In this document: one piece after another, positions 21,561 through 33,420 of the stretch | Layout of the letters: each line of letters opens with the position of its first letter | How positions within the stretch are numbered: the first letter of the stretch is position 1 | Source of the DNA: Dendrobium chrysotoxum | Lineage: Eukaryota; Streptophyta; Magnoliopsida; Asparagales; Orchidaceae | DNA length: 64,000 nt | Assembly: GCA_019925795.1 (NCBI GenBank) | Contig: CM034307.1 | Location: forward strand, 13,165,197 to 13,229,196 | Direction of reading: 5' to 3' | Position numbers and translations under genes: made by a program | Notes under the pieces: model-generated | What the model was told of the DNA's origin: nothing | Database searches by the model: none | Seen by the model: only the letters and a program-made list of their open reading frames with translations

Positions 21561-23371
21561 ATGGCTAACTGTAACAATCGTAATACTGCTGAAAGATATT
21601 CTATTACAAGACCACCGTTGTTTGATAATATTCCTTTTGATTTTTGGAAAACACGCATGTCTACTTTTTTGCAAACTATTGGTTATCGCATGTGGATGTT
21701 AGTTAAGGACGGATACGAACCACCTTTTAGACTGATTAACAATGTGAAAACTAAACTGCCTTTTACTGATTGGACATTTGATGATCGTGATTTAGTACAG
21801 TTAAATGCAAAATGCTTGAACTATTTCTTTTGTGCTTTAAAATCTGAAGACTATATGCGTGTTTCTACTTGTACAACGGGAAAGGAAATTTGGGATAAAT
21901 TATGTATAACATATGAAGGTACAACTGAAGTCAAACAGTCTAGTTAAACATCTTGTTACATGATTATGAACTTTTTCACATGAAACCTAATGAGACTATT
22001 TCAGAAATGTACACAAGGTTCACTCAGATTGTTACCTCTTTGCATGTTCTAGGTAGAGAACTTACTAACTACGAAAGAGTGAACAAAATTCTAAGATGTT
22101 TGCCTGCTTCTTATGATGCTAAGATTACTGCTATTACTGAATCTAAAGATTTAAACACTTACTCTATTGACAGCTTACTTGGATCACTCATTGCTTACGA
22201 GCAAGGGGTGAACCAAAGGCAACTTGATGTAGGTGAACGCAAGAAAGAGAAGACAGTGGCACTAAAGGCCAAAGATTCAGATGCTAGCACTTTCGGGTCT
22301 GATAGCGATGATGTTGCCTTAATCACAAGGCAATTCAAAAGCTTTCTAAGGAAGAAATATAAGAACTATCAGAAGTGGAACAAGGGTAAGTCCAATAAAA
22401 ATTTTAAGGGTTCATCTGAATCTGTTTGTTTTGAATGCAGGAAGCCTGGACACATTAAGGCTGATTGTCCTACACTTAAAGCTCACCCAAGCAAGGAGAA
22501 GGGTGAGGAGAAACCAAAGTTCAGAAAGGATAAGAAGCGAATTCAGAAGGCATTCTGGGCAGACTCTGCATCCGACTCTTCTGAGACTGAAGCTGAAGAG
22601 GAAGAAACAAACTTGTGTCTTATGGCTGATGATCACCTTGGTCAGTCGGATCAGGAAGAGGTATGTGAGCTAACTTACGATCAATTATTTAAAGTTTCTG
22701 AAAGAATTCATACATCGTATAGGAAGCTTAAGAAAACTCATGCTAGTTTGAAATTAGATTACTTAACTTTGCAAAAAGAGCATGATTCTGTAGTTAAAGA
22801 TCATTCCACACTTGATTCAAATCACATGTCTTTGCTTGATGAATTCGATGAGTTGAATAAAAAATATTCTGATTTAGTTTCTGAGCATGATTCATTGAAA
22901 ACTACGTATGTGGACTTAGAAAGAGCTTTTAAAGAGTTAGATACAATGGCATGTGAAGTAGAAAGTAGCAAGGGAACCTTGAAATTTGAAATTGCAAGTT
23001 TAAAGAAAAAAAATGAGTTTTTGAAGGTAAAGATCAGTGCTTTTGAAAAGAACAAAACACCACCTACTTTTGAACAGTTTTATGCACCGCCACCTTTTGA
23101 AAAATCTGTTGCAAGTTCTTCAAAGCATGTTTCATATACATCTAGGAAGAGGCATTATCATCCACGTAGATTAGTTAACCATTTTCCTGGTGTTAGATGT
23201 TTTTCAGGTGGCATGTTAGGACATATTTCTCACACCTGCACTGTTCACCATAGTACACATTGGGTGTGGAAACCTAAACTGCCTGTTTCACAGCACAGCA
23301 CACATGCATTGCATTCTTCTTTTCATAAGAAGGAACCCAAACCTGTTTGGGTTCTTAAGACTGATATTTGA
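21561..23371 (+). pseudogene. Copia B gag, one frameshift
   Basis: It starts at ATGGCTAACTGT, 41 bases after the primer site, and ends at the TGA at 23369. One frameshift lies near 21945, just after the ITYEGTTEVKQS motif. Domains in order are a UBN2-type gag core (about residues 15-220), an acidic/basic linker, a CCHC knuckle CFECRKPGHIKADC near 22430, an acidic Ser/Glu-rich segment, a long predicted coiled coil (22690-23050, heptad-like Leu/Lys/Glu), and a second knuckle near 23197 in which the second Cys is Gly (CFSGGMLGH). The long gag with coiled coil fits Sireviruses. It packages element RNA in cytoplasmic particles. Pol is in another frame. Confidence 0.9.
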
Positions 23372-23382
23372 TACTTTTGTAG

Positions 23383-24786
23383 GTGTGCTCTCACACAAGA
23401 CCTCGTGAGAGCATGTGGTACCTGGACAGCAGATGTTCTAGACATATGACTGGAGATGCAAATCAGTTCATTTCGCTGGAGGCCAGAGCTGGAGGCAAGG
23501 TTACACTTGGAGATAACACCACCAGGAAGGTGGTAGGCACATGTATAATTGGTGATTCAAAGAATTTTATGATTGATAATGTTTTTCTTGTAGATGGACT
23601 GAAACACAACCTGCTGAGCATCAGTCAACTCTGTGACAAGGGATACAGTTTCAAATTGCTGCCCACTGGCTGCATTTTAAGCTTAAATGATGAAGTTGTT
23701 TTGCAGGGGCAAAGGATCAACAACGTCTACAAGCTAGATGTAAGTAGCATTAAATCTGATAATTCAATTTGCTTAAAAACTGCTGCTGATGAGTCTTGGT
23801 TATGGCATAGGAGATTGTGTCATGCCAGTATGAAAACCCTTAGGAGAGTCACCCAAAAGGACTTAGTTAGAGGTGTGTCGAGGCTTAAGTTCACTAAGGA
23901 TCACCTGTGTGATGCCTGTCAGTTGGGGAAGCAAGTCCAGTCCTCTTTTCACTCTGTTAAGGACATTAGCACCTCTAGACCTTTAGAAGTTCTTCACATG
24001 GACCTCTTTGGACCCATTAGCACTGCCAGCTTAGGGGGGAGAGTCTATGGTTTTGTGATTGTAGATGATTATTCGAGGTTCACTTGGGTTAAGTTTTTAT
24101 CACATAAATCTGAGTCATTTGATGAGTTTAGATCCTTCTCTACTTGGATTCAGAAGAAGTTAGGATGTGAGATTATTACCATCCATAGTGATCACGGAGG
24201 GGAGTTTGAAAATGAAAGGTTTGGAAGCTTTTGTGAGGATCATGGGATTAGTCACAATTTTTCAGCTCCTAGGACCCCTCAGCAGAACGGGGTAGCTGAA
24301 AGGAAGAACAGGACCTTAGTGGAAGCCGCTAGAGCCATGCTTGCCGAGTATTCACTTCCAAAATACTTTTGGGTTGAAGCGGTGAACACTGCCTGTTATG
24401 TGCTGAATAGGGTGAATGTGAGAGTCAAACTGAACAAGACACCTTATGAGATCATTAAGGGTAGAACTCCAAATCTGTCCCACCTCTATGTCTTTGGCTG
24501 TAAGGTTTTCATTCTGAACAATGGGAAGTCACCCTTAGGAAAATTTAACCCCAAATCTGATGAAGGAGTGTTTTTAGGATATTCAAGTGTGGGGAAATCC
24601 TTTAGGGTGTTCAATAGGAGGACTTTGGTGGTGGAAGAAACAACCCATGTAGTGTTTGATGAATCTGATCCTAAGGAGTCTAGATCTGGAGTAGAAGATG
24701 AAGAGATTATTGAGGTTACCCAAGGAGTTGGAAATACAAATTTGGAGGAAAGGGTAGAACCTCAAACAGAGTTGCCTAGAGATTAA
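23383..24786 (+). pseudogene. Copia B pol, protease and integrase
   Basis: The open frame begins after a TAG at 23380, nine bases beyond the gag stop and out of frame with gag. Protease: WYLDSRCSRHMTGD, where the active-site DSG reads DSR, then LVDGLKHNLLSISQLCDKG. The pre-integrase zinc finger is LWHRRLCHAS with CDACQLGK. The integrase core shows HMDLFGP, VDDYSRFTWV, SDHGGEFEN and PQQNGVAERKN, giving the D, D and E of the catalytic triad. The C-terminal part has FGCKVF and GVFLGYSS. Integrase inserts the cDNA into chromosomes. A stop at 24784 (TAA, where relatives have a residue) separates it from RT. Confidence 0.92.
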
Positions 24787-25902
24787 AGATATTCTTCAAG
24801 TCATCCTAAAGAACTGATCTTAGGAGACCCTTCTGAAGGTGTTAGGACTAGGCATGGACTTAGGAACGAAGTAAACCATTCTGCCTTTAATTCAATGACT
24901 GAACCCACCAACATCAATCAAGCCCTGTCGGATGAATTTTGGATTTTAGCTATGCAGGAAGAATTGAATCAATTTGTAAGGAATGATGTTTGGGAGTTAG
25001 TAGAAAGACCTAAAAATAAAAGTATTGTGAGAACCAAGTGGGTCTTTAAGAATAAGATGAATGATTCTGGTGTGGTGGTGAGAAATAAGGCAAGATTGGT
25101 GGCTACGGGGTATAATCAGATAGAAGGGATTGATTTTGGGGAGACTTTTGCCCCTGTAGCTAGATTAGAAGCCATTAGAGTGCTACTAGCCTTTGCCTGT
25201 TATAAGGGATTTAAGCTGTTTCAAATGGATGTTAAGAGTGCCTTTTTAAATGGGGTAATTAAAGAAGATGTTTTTGTAGAACAACCCATAGGTTTTGAGA
25301 GTTCCCAATATCCAAGTCATGTCTATAAATTAAAAAAGGCCTTATATGGATTGAAACAGGCACCCAGAGCTTGGTATGAGAGGCTTAGCACATTCCTGTT
25401 AGAAAGAGAGTTTGTTAAGGGGAGCGTAGACACCACCCTTTTTCTGAGGAGATTAGGGGATGACTTACTCATTGTCTAGATCTATGTTGATGATATAATT
25501 TTTGGATCTTCTGATAAATATTTAAGTGAAGAGTTTTCTAAAATGATGAGTAAGGAGTTTGAGATGAGTATGATGGGAGAATTGTCCTACTTTTTGGGGT
25601 TTAGCATAAGGAAAATGGATGATGGAACCTTTCTCAATCAATCAAAATACACTAAGGACATTTTGAAGAAATATGAAATGGACAAGGTCAAGCCAATCAA
25701 TACTCCCATGCCCTCCTCAGTTCAGTTAGATAAGGATTCAAATGGAAAATCTGTTGATCAGAAGAAGTATAGAGGGATAATAGGTTCACTGTTTTACCTG
25801 ACTGCTAGCCGACCTGATATCATGTTTAGTGTCTATCTTTGTGCTAGGTTTCAGGCTGATCCTAAAGAGTCCCACCTGACTGCTGTTAAGAGAATTCTTT
25901 GA
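24787..25902 (+). pseudogene. Copia B pol, reverse transcriptase
   Basis: Same frame as the preceding segment after the stop at 24784. Typical copia RT blocks are present: WVFKNKM, FAPVARLEAIRVLLAFA, QMDVKSAFLNG, YGLKQAPRAWYERL, then a TAG at 25477 immediately before the catalytic IYVDDIIFGS, then SYFLGFSIRK. The TAG stands where many relatives have Gln (CAG). A TGA at 25900 follows VKRIL. RT copies the element RNA into DNA in the particle. Confidence 0.92.
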
Positions 25903-26433
25903 TATCTTTTAGGAACCCCAAACCTAGGAATTTGGTACCCTAGGCACAACACCTGTTTTGAGATCATTGGATATTCTGATTCTGATTTTGCAGGATGTAG
26001 GGTGGATAGGAAGAGTACTTCTGGGACTTATCAATTCATAGGACAGTCGTTAGTCTCCTGGTCCAGTAGAAAATAGAACTCAGTTACACTTTCCACTGCT
26101 GAAGCTGAGTACATTGCCTTAGGGAGTGGTGTGGCCCAAGTTCTTTGGTTGAAGCAACAAGTCTTGGATTTAGGAGTACCTGATGGCACAATTTCTGTTC
26201 TGTGTGATAATACTAGTGCCATCTGTATCTATAAGAATCCAATCCAACATTCTAGGACCAAACACATTGATATTAGGCATCACTTCATTAGGGACCATGT
26301 TACAAAAGGGGACATTGAGCTACATCACGTAGCAACTAAAAATCAGCTGGCTGACATATTCACTAAAGCACTGGCCTTTAACTCATTCAGCATTTTAAGA
26401 ACCAGATTAGGGGTGATTGATATAAATGCTTGA
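25903..26433 (+). pseudogene. Copia B pol, RNase H
   Basis: Copia RNase H motifs are visible: GYSDSDFAGC, DRKSTSGTYQF, STAEAEYIAL, CDNTSAICI and RTKHIDIRHHFIRD, ending LADIFTKAL and a stop at 26431. The catalytic acidic residues are present (D in SDSDFAG, E in EAEY, D in CDN). A TAG at 26074 interrupts SSRK-NSVTLS. The domain degrades template RNA during cDNA synthesis. Confidence 0.92.
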
Positions 26434-27988
26434 TTATGATGACTGCTGATTTATAATTGTTCTGATTGGTATTCTGATTTCTGTTAGTTAGTTTTGGTAT
26501 TATGATTTCTGATTTCTGTTAGTTAGGTTTGGTATTCTGATTTCTGTTAGTTAGTTTTGGTTTGATTATTTGCTTTCAGTTGATTTTATTTCTTCTGCTG
26601 ATTTCTGTGTTAGCCTTACTGTTAGTTTAATTTGAGTATTTACTTTGTTGTGATTTTCTACCTATTTTTATTTATTTACTGGTTCATATCTTGCACTTAC
26701 TGTTTTATGCTTTTCAAGATCTGATCACCGCTCACTACTTCTGGTGATCTGAATTTTTGACTGGGAGTTTTTACCTTGTTTTGGTTTGGAAGCTGGTAAG
26801 CAGTGATTGACTTCGCTGAATCTGTTAAAGGGAAGAAACATTGATAATTGGTTCTCTTCCTCTAACTCCTTTACTGGTGTGTAGTTTCTTTTGAATAAAA
26901 ATCCTCTTCAAAATTAAAATGTTAGTTTTTGAAATAGAGATTATTTTATCTTCCTACAGTAATCTGCCTCATATCAATAGTGTTTTTTCAAAAGTCTTGA
27001 GTCATTAGTTTGATTTTCTAAACCAAGTGATTGCATTTATCATATGTTGTATGGCTTTTATTTTGTGAATCGTTCTTCCTTACTGCGGAGAGTCATCTCC
27101 TATGTCTGGAAGATAATCTCACAGCTGAGACTCTTTAATGATTATGAAAAGGAGAAAGCTTATAAAAGATGCGCACTGCGCCAGATAATTTGAAAAAGAG
27201 GCATAAAATGAGCCCAAAACTGAAAAGATGTGAAATTGCCAAATTGGATACACAAAGTGTATCAAAAGTCAAAAGATGCGCAAAGCGCCAACCAATTTGA
27301 AAAAGAGGCACAAAATGAGCCCAAACCAAGCTTTCTTCATTTTCAGATTATTAAATGTCTTAGAAAAATCTGTGCGCCACTTAATATTTTCAAAAGCTTG
27401 AGTCTTGAAAATCCTGATTTCTGATTTTTTACTTTGTAACACTATTATATCAGATATTTTTCTGGAACGAGGCTTGAAAGGATCTCTTTTCAAATCTAAT
27501 GTCTTTTCTTTTGAATCGGATTTTTGTGTTGAAAGAGGTTTGCATCGATAAGGTGCCCGGGGTCAGAGTTACGAAAGTTGATTTTTTCCAACCTTTTCTG
27601 GATTTCAGCGCTGCCAATCGTCCTGTCATTGGTTTTTGAATCTAAAATCAAGGAAAAATTCTAATTTTCTCGAGCATCTTAAAAAAAAATGCTTTTATAT
27701 GCTTTTTGTGGTCAATTCTATTAGTTTTTGTGTTATTTTGATTTCTTCTATTTATGTTTTATTTTATGTTTTATTTCCGTGTTATGTTTTTCCTCCTCTT
27801 TTTTGTGATGTCAAAAGGGGGAGTCAGTTGTAGTCATGTCTGTTTCTGTTCTCTGAGTCATGTTTCCTGTATTGTTTTAGCTGTAAAATGAAAATTAAAA
27901 AAAAATGTTTGTTTTGTTTGATCTCCTAGTTTACTTGTATTTTCAGACTACTTTACAAATGTTTGCCATCATCAAAAATGGGGAGATT
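26434..27988 (+). other. Copia B 3' non-coding spacer
   Basis: No coding region. It contains three to four imperfect units of about 32 bp with CTGATTTCTGTTAGTTAG (26467-26565), a hairpin array (27163-27330), a T/C-rich tract, a first polypurine tract TCAAAAGGGGGAG (27811-27823) and a second one ending at the LTR (27975-27987, AAAAATGGGGAGA). The pyrimidine tract plus first purine tract is also recognisable in Copia A and Copia C. Confidence 0.85.
27163..27330 (+). repeat. Spacer hairpin array, Copia B
   Basis: About six units, each preceded by AAAAGAT or AAAGAG: GCGC-ACT-GCGC, a GGC-ATAAAATGA-GCC type, a decayed unit, GATACAC-AAA-GTGTATC (perfect 7-bp stem), GCGC-AAA-GCGC and GGCACA-AAA-TGAGCC. 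Type and order resemble the arrays in Copia A although the surrounding sequence has diverged. Confidence 0.8.
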
Positions 27989-29692
27989 GTTGCGAATCTG
28001 GTTTTGATGATGACAAACATGTTTCCAGTGTGTTTTGCTTGGTTAATCTGTTTCAGGCACAAAAGACCGCGAGCCACTCAAGCCAACTCAAGATCGGGTC
28101 CAAGTGTGTCAAATGTATGATTTTTCTTTTTATTGAGTCAATTGTAATGTAACTGATTCCCTAGCTAAGTAACCTTGCACACACACACACTCAGGGAGAG
28201 ACATTGAGTGAATTAGAGTTTCTGTTAAAATTTTGTTCAGATCATCCTGGACGATCTCCACATCGTGCTGGACGATCCAGTTAAAGCAGAAACCCTAATT
28301 AGGGCGACTAAGTTAAGAGGGTCTGATTAAGCAGATCGTCCTGGACGATCTCTGGATCGTACGAGATGATATGACCAAATCAGAAATTCTCAGCCGCCAG
28401 ATCAAGTAAGGCAACTTTTATTTTAAGTATTTTGGTCTGATCATCCCGGACGATACGTGTATCATCCTGGATGATTCACTATAATCATGCCTAAATTAGT
28501 CTGGTAATTAAGGATAGCAATTAATGTTTAATTGATACGATCACATCATCCTGGACGATCGCAGGATCGTCCCGGACGATCGTGATCGTCTAGTGCATTT
28601 CAGTTGTACGACCCGAACTGTGTACAGGACGATTTAGGGCCTTTTTGAACTAATCGTACAGGACGATGTCCCTATCATCCTAGATGATCAAGTCATTTTT
28701 TGGTCGTCCAGCACAGATTTCTTTGGACGACCCGAACTGTCTTCTGGACGATTTTCCTCAATTTGCACTAATCGTCCCGGACGATCGCAGAATCGTACGG
28801 GATGATATGAACAACTTTTTTTACTGATCGTCCAGAAGAGCCTAATTGTCCAGGCTGAAATAGCTAAATTTGAACTGATCGTACAGGACGATCAATCGAT
28901 CGTCCTGGACGATCTTGGCCGACCAGTTGAGATTTAGGGCAAATTTTAAGCCCTCCTTTAAAAGAACTTTTTCCAATTTTTGGAAAAATCTTTTGCTTCC
29001 TTTCTTGCCTGAGAAACCCTAGAGAGAGAGAGAGAGAGTTGGGAGAGAGAGATAAGATCTTGTGAGGGGGAGTTAGTGAGGGATTCACTAAGGTTGCTCC
29101 AAGCACGGATCGGAGTCGTCTACTCCACTGGTCGTCTTTCGTCTTGTCTGTGTTCGTCGTGGGAGGATCGTTCGCAAGAAGATCTGGGGTTCTCTGCCCG
29201 CTTCAGGTGGAAGCAAAAGGAGTTCGAAGGTTCTCTGCCTGCTTCAGGAGGAAGCGAAAGGAGTTCGAAGGTTCTCTGCCTGCTTCAGGAGGAAGCGAAA
29301 GGAGGTCGGGTTCTCTGCCTCACCGTGTGGTGAAAAGGAGGTGTTTGTACAGTCTTCTCCGCCTTGCTGTGGGAGTAAAAGGAGAGACACTTTTGTTTAG
29401 TGCAATACCCGGAGAGGAGGCTCCGGGGAGTGGACGTAGGTCAAGTTCACCAAACCACTATAAAATCTGGTTTGCTTTTCTGATTCAGTTTTGCACTTTA
29501 CTTTTCTGATATTAACTGCTTGGGTGAATATCTGTGGTTGATCTTTTTATAGTTGTTTTTAATTCGTTTTTGCTGCACGTTATAAAAAGATTTTTCATTG
29601 TTATCGTGAAATTTTTAAATAACCAATTCACCCCCCTCTTGGTTAACCTCGGGACTAATTCACTAGGGCTTAACATCCCTATCGAACTATCA
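27989..29692 (+). repeat. Copia B 3' LTR
   Basis: It starts TGTTGCGAATCTGG right after the second polypurine tract and ends ACTATCA before the GAAAG duplication. Compared with the 5' LTR it has many C/T and G/A differences, one additional palindrome (near 28897) and a longer GA run near 29023. Hairpin units at 29188-29386; TATAAAA at 29459-29465. Confidence 0.95.
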
Positions 29693-29697
29693 GAAAG

Positions 29698-32600
29698 GTG
29701 GTGTACAAATTCTTGAGAGATTGGATTGCTGTCTTCTTAATTCAAAGGCTTTGGAAGTAATACAACTGGCAGTTGTTTGGCATCTTGCTAGAGTTGCATC
29801 TGATCACTACCCTATACTGTTAAAAAACTTTCATGCTGGGTTCCAGAAAATCAGGAATTTGAAATTTGAAGAGATATGAACCTCATATCCAGCCTCAATA
29901 GGTATTGTAGCAAACTCTTGGGGGAAAGCTGTTCGAGGAGATGATGTACATTTGCTTAATGTGAAATTTAAAAGAGTTTTGAAGGCCTTATTCTTTTGGA
30001 GTAAGGCAAAGCACTCTAATCTTAATAAGTTGAAAGACAATCTCAAAAAAGAAATTTTAGATATGAGAATAGGCTGAAAGTGGAGGCTTGTCTAATGAAA
30101 AGATTTGTCTGTTAAAAGCTAGGGTTTCGGAGCTCAATTCTACTTTGGGGCGGCTTAGCTCCTGGTAGAGACAAAGGGCTAAGGTCAAGTGGTTAGAAGA
30201 AGGTGACTCCAATTCCAAGTATTTCCATGTGTTTGCTTCAGCAAGGCGTAATAGCAATCATATTAATCAAATCAAAGATAGTGGAGGTGGTTTAGTAGAA
30301 GATCATAATCAAATAGAAGATGTTCTCTATGAATTCTTCAAAGACAAATGGAGAGAAAGGAGGTGTTTGCTTAAAGGATGGCCATCCTGCTCTAATGTTC
30401 TTAATGATGTTGACAGAAGCCTGCTGCTATCCAAGTTCACTAGGGAGGAATTGGAGCTGGTAGTTATGTGACTCGAAGGTAACATTTCTCCCGGCTTGGA
30501 TGGTATCTCATATTCTTTTATCAACTATTATTGGCATATTATCAAAGAAGATGTTTGGAAGGCTATTAGCCATTTTTTGGCTACTGGTATTATGTGTGAG
30601 AAGTTGAAAGAAACCTCTGTGATTTTGATTCCAAAGCTCAAGAATCCTATTAGGCCCTCCAATTATAGACCAATTAGTCCATGTTTGTCTATCTATAAAA
30701 TTGTGGATAGGATTCTGCTGAACTGGTTAATTGGTATTATTCCATAAAATTATCTCGGAAGATCAAGCCGCCTTTGTGAGAGGTCGTTCTCTATCTGAAC
30801 ATATTCTGCTAACTCAAGAGTTAATTAATAAGTTCAGATTTTCAAAAGCTAGAAAAGGATTGATGGCTATTAAAGTTGACATGGAACAGGCATACGATAC
30901 TATGGGTTGGGACACTTTGGAACAAGTATTAGAGAATTTTAGCTTCCCAGACAAGTTCTCTAATTTTTTATTACAGTGTGTGGTTGCTCCTAAGTTCTCT
31001 ATTCTGATTAATGGTAAAACTTCTAAATGGATAGAGGCTAAAAGTGGTTTTCGGCAAGGTTGCCCTTTATCGCCTTATTTATTCATTTTGTGTTCTCAGT
31101 TATTGTCGGATGCCTTTGTACAAAGAGGGAGAAATATTAGTATCAAAATTGCTCCAAAAGCATAATAGGTTTTTCATCTATAGTATGCTCATGACATAAT
31201 CATCTTCTCTGAGGCTAATCAGAAGAGTGTGAAGAAAATCAGTAAGATTTTGAAGGATTATTGTAACAGGACGGGACAGTGCGTTAATACTCAGAAATCA
31301 TCTATTCTCTTTGGGAAGGCTATTGGTAGGAGGAAGTATGTTGCTCTTGCTAAAGTTATGGGTTACAAGATTGTCAAGGAACTTGTGTACCTTGGAGATA
31401 AATTGATTTTAAGAAGACTGATTCTTGCGGATTTTCAATTCTTGTTGGAGAAGGCTTATGGTAGATTAAATACTTGGAGCAACCGATTCATATCTCTTTC
31501 AGGAAAGCTTGTTCTGAATAAGTTGTCGTTCCTCTCCCTTCCTATCTTTTTATCAACACATTCACTAGTTCTGATGGGAGTGTTGAATGAGTTGGATAGA
31601 ATGAGCAGGGACTTTCTCTAGAATAAACAAGATAGAAGTAAAGGCATTCACTTTATAGTGTGGGAAACTTTATGTAAACCAAAGAGATTGGGTGGACAAG
31701 GAGTGCAGTCAGCAGCGGATAAAATTGGGCCTTTAAGGGCTAAATTTGCTTGGAATTTTGTTTATAAGCCCAATTCTCTTATCAATAGGATCTTAAAGGC
31801 TAAGTATGGGAATGATATTTGGAATTCTCAAGTTAGGAGAGGTGATTCTCCTACTTGGAAGATCATTGTCAATGGAGGTAAATTCCTGCAGCAGATAGTT
31901 AGATGGAAGGTCTCGAATGACTCTAGTATCAATACTGTCAAGGATGTTTGGATCTTAGACAAGAGTATTGATCGTTGGCCCACCTTTGTTGCTGATGAAA
32001 ACCATGAAAATGAGTATCTTATGGATTTTATTCAGGAAGGTGAATGGAATGTCCCTAAACTGCAGTTGTTCTTTGGTGAAGACCTGGTGTATCTTATTGC
32101 TTCAGTTCTGTTATATCCTGATTTGCAAAATGACTGTTTGGAGCTAATATCTAAACATTCTGGTAAGTCAATCTCTTGTTTGATTTCTGAACACCAGTAT
32201 GGGAATGATGCTGAAGATAGGAATTACAGTTGGATGAGAATTTTAAAATTACATCCTCGGTTGAATTATTTTGGTGGAGATTGAATCTCAATGCTATTCC
32301 CTCTAATGAATTCTTGGTATATAGAAGACTGTAAAACATCGATGGTTATCCGAGAGGGTACGATGCAACTGACAATTCTGATCATATTGTTACTGGCAGT
32401 AATTATCTACATCAAGTAATTGAGTTGCTCAACAAATGGGGATTTAAAGTCCCAGATTTCTCAATTCTGAAAGACAAATATTGGGATTTGGTTGATCTGT
32501 CAAAATCTAATCCATTCTTGGGGAATTTATATTGTTCAGCTATTCTTTTCACCTGGAATAGCAGATGTAAACTCATTTATAAGGGAGCTGATGATTGCAT

Positions 32601-33076
32601 TGTTGTTATAGCAGCTAATTCGTTAAGCTCTGCCATTACTTCATTTCGGTTCAATCTGATCTTGGACAATTGGGATTCCAATCAGCATAAGCTGTCTCAT
32701 TCCTCTTGGCATCCCCCTCCCCCTGATTGGATTAAGCTAAATGTTGATGCTTCACTTGAGACCTCGTATAAGGTGGGTTTTGGTGGTGTAATTAGAGATT
32801 TCAAAGGTAGATTCTTGTTTGCCTTTGGTTTTAAACGTTTGCATTGGGACAGCTCGGAATTGGAGTTACAAGCAGTTCTTACCTTGAGGATAGTTCTTCA
32901 GGAGTGGATGTATGAGTGTAAAGGTATCATCATTGAAGGAGATAACTTGAATGTGGTAAAGTATATTCAAAGTAAGTTGAAGAATGACATTGCTAAGGTG
33001 GGCAACTTCCATAAAGAAGATTTCTTTTCTCTTAAAGATTTTAACTAATTGATTATTCAATTTGTGAATAATAATG
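29698..33076 (+). pseudogene. LINE1 ORF2, endonuclease end, RT and RNase H
   Basis: It resumes the endonuclease frame with GGVQILERLD, then RT: EGNISPGLDGISYSF, NYRPISPCLSIYK, ISEDQAAFVRGRS, IKVDMEQAYDT, SGFRQGCPLSPYLFILC, and the catalytic box as YAHDIIIF near 31183 instead of YADD. RT connection and zinc-finger-like parts follow (LGGQGVQSA, KAKYGNDIW). The RNase H domain begins near 32745 with KLNVDASLE, continues with ELELQAVL and IIEGDNLNVV, and is cut at 33076 by the CACTA element. Several stops and shifts (for example 30469, 30746, 31165, 31619, 32282, 33046) make it inactive. Confidence 0.9.
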
Positions 33077-33420
33077 CACTACAGGAAAACAATGAAATAC
33101 TAGCAGAATTTTTGATGGATAGATTTATGATGGAATAAACGATGGCTTTACCAGCGGAGTTTTTCGCCGGTAACTTTACGGCTGTCTTTCAGGCGGAAAT
33201 AACGTCAGTGACGTTCCGGCGGCTAAACCGCAGGAATTGCGCTGGTGTTTTCAATGTCCCGACGCATATTCCGCAGGTAATATCTGGCGGATATTCTAGC
33301 AGATTTATCACCGGGTTAATTAAAACCGGATGAAGTATTACCGGTGGATAAGCCATCGGTAAGTATGATGGCAGAAAATCCACCGAAAAATACGACTGTA
33401 ATTTCATTATATCAGCCCCT
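33077..33420 (+). repeat. CACTA left terminus and subterminal region
   Basis: After the terminal repeat the sequence is rich in CGG/CCG words (TTCGCCGG, TTCCGGCGG, GGCGGAT, TTACCGG) in both orientations. Such subterminal motifs are the binding sites of the TnpA-type protein in En/Spm elements. The right end (38950-39372) has the same vocabulary (TTCCGGCGGA, TCCGCC, GCGGCGGAATATTCGCCGG). Confidence 0.8.

Larger units (their letters stand above)
19833..29692 (+). mobile_element. Copia B: nearly complete Sirevirus-like retrotransposon
   Basis: It has LTRs of 1673 bp (19833-21505) and 1704 bp (27989-29692), both starting TGTTGCGAATCTGG and ending CGAACTATCA. The 5-bp target duplication GAAAG is at 19828-19832 and 29693-29697. 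Between the LTRs are a Met-tRNA primer site, a long gag, pol in the copia order protease-integrase-RT-RNase H, a 1.5-kb non-coding spacer with a hairpin array, and two polypurine tracts. It interrupts LINE1 ORF2. Pol carries a few stops, mostly explained by C-to-T change. It could be the relative that supplied enzymes to the gag-only Copia A family; that is inference. Confidence 0.95.

Noticed and set aside
33142..33407. Short frames in the CACTA left end
   Set aside because: They run through subterminal repeat motifs on both strands and do not resemble proteins.
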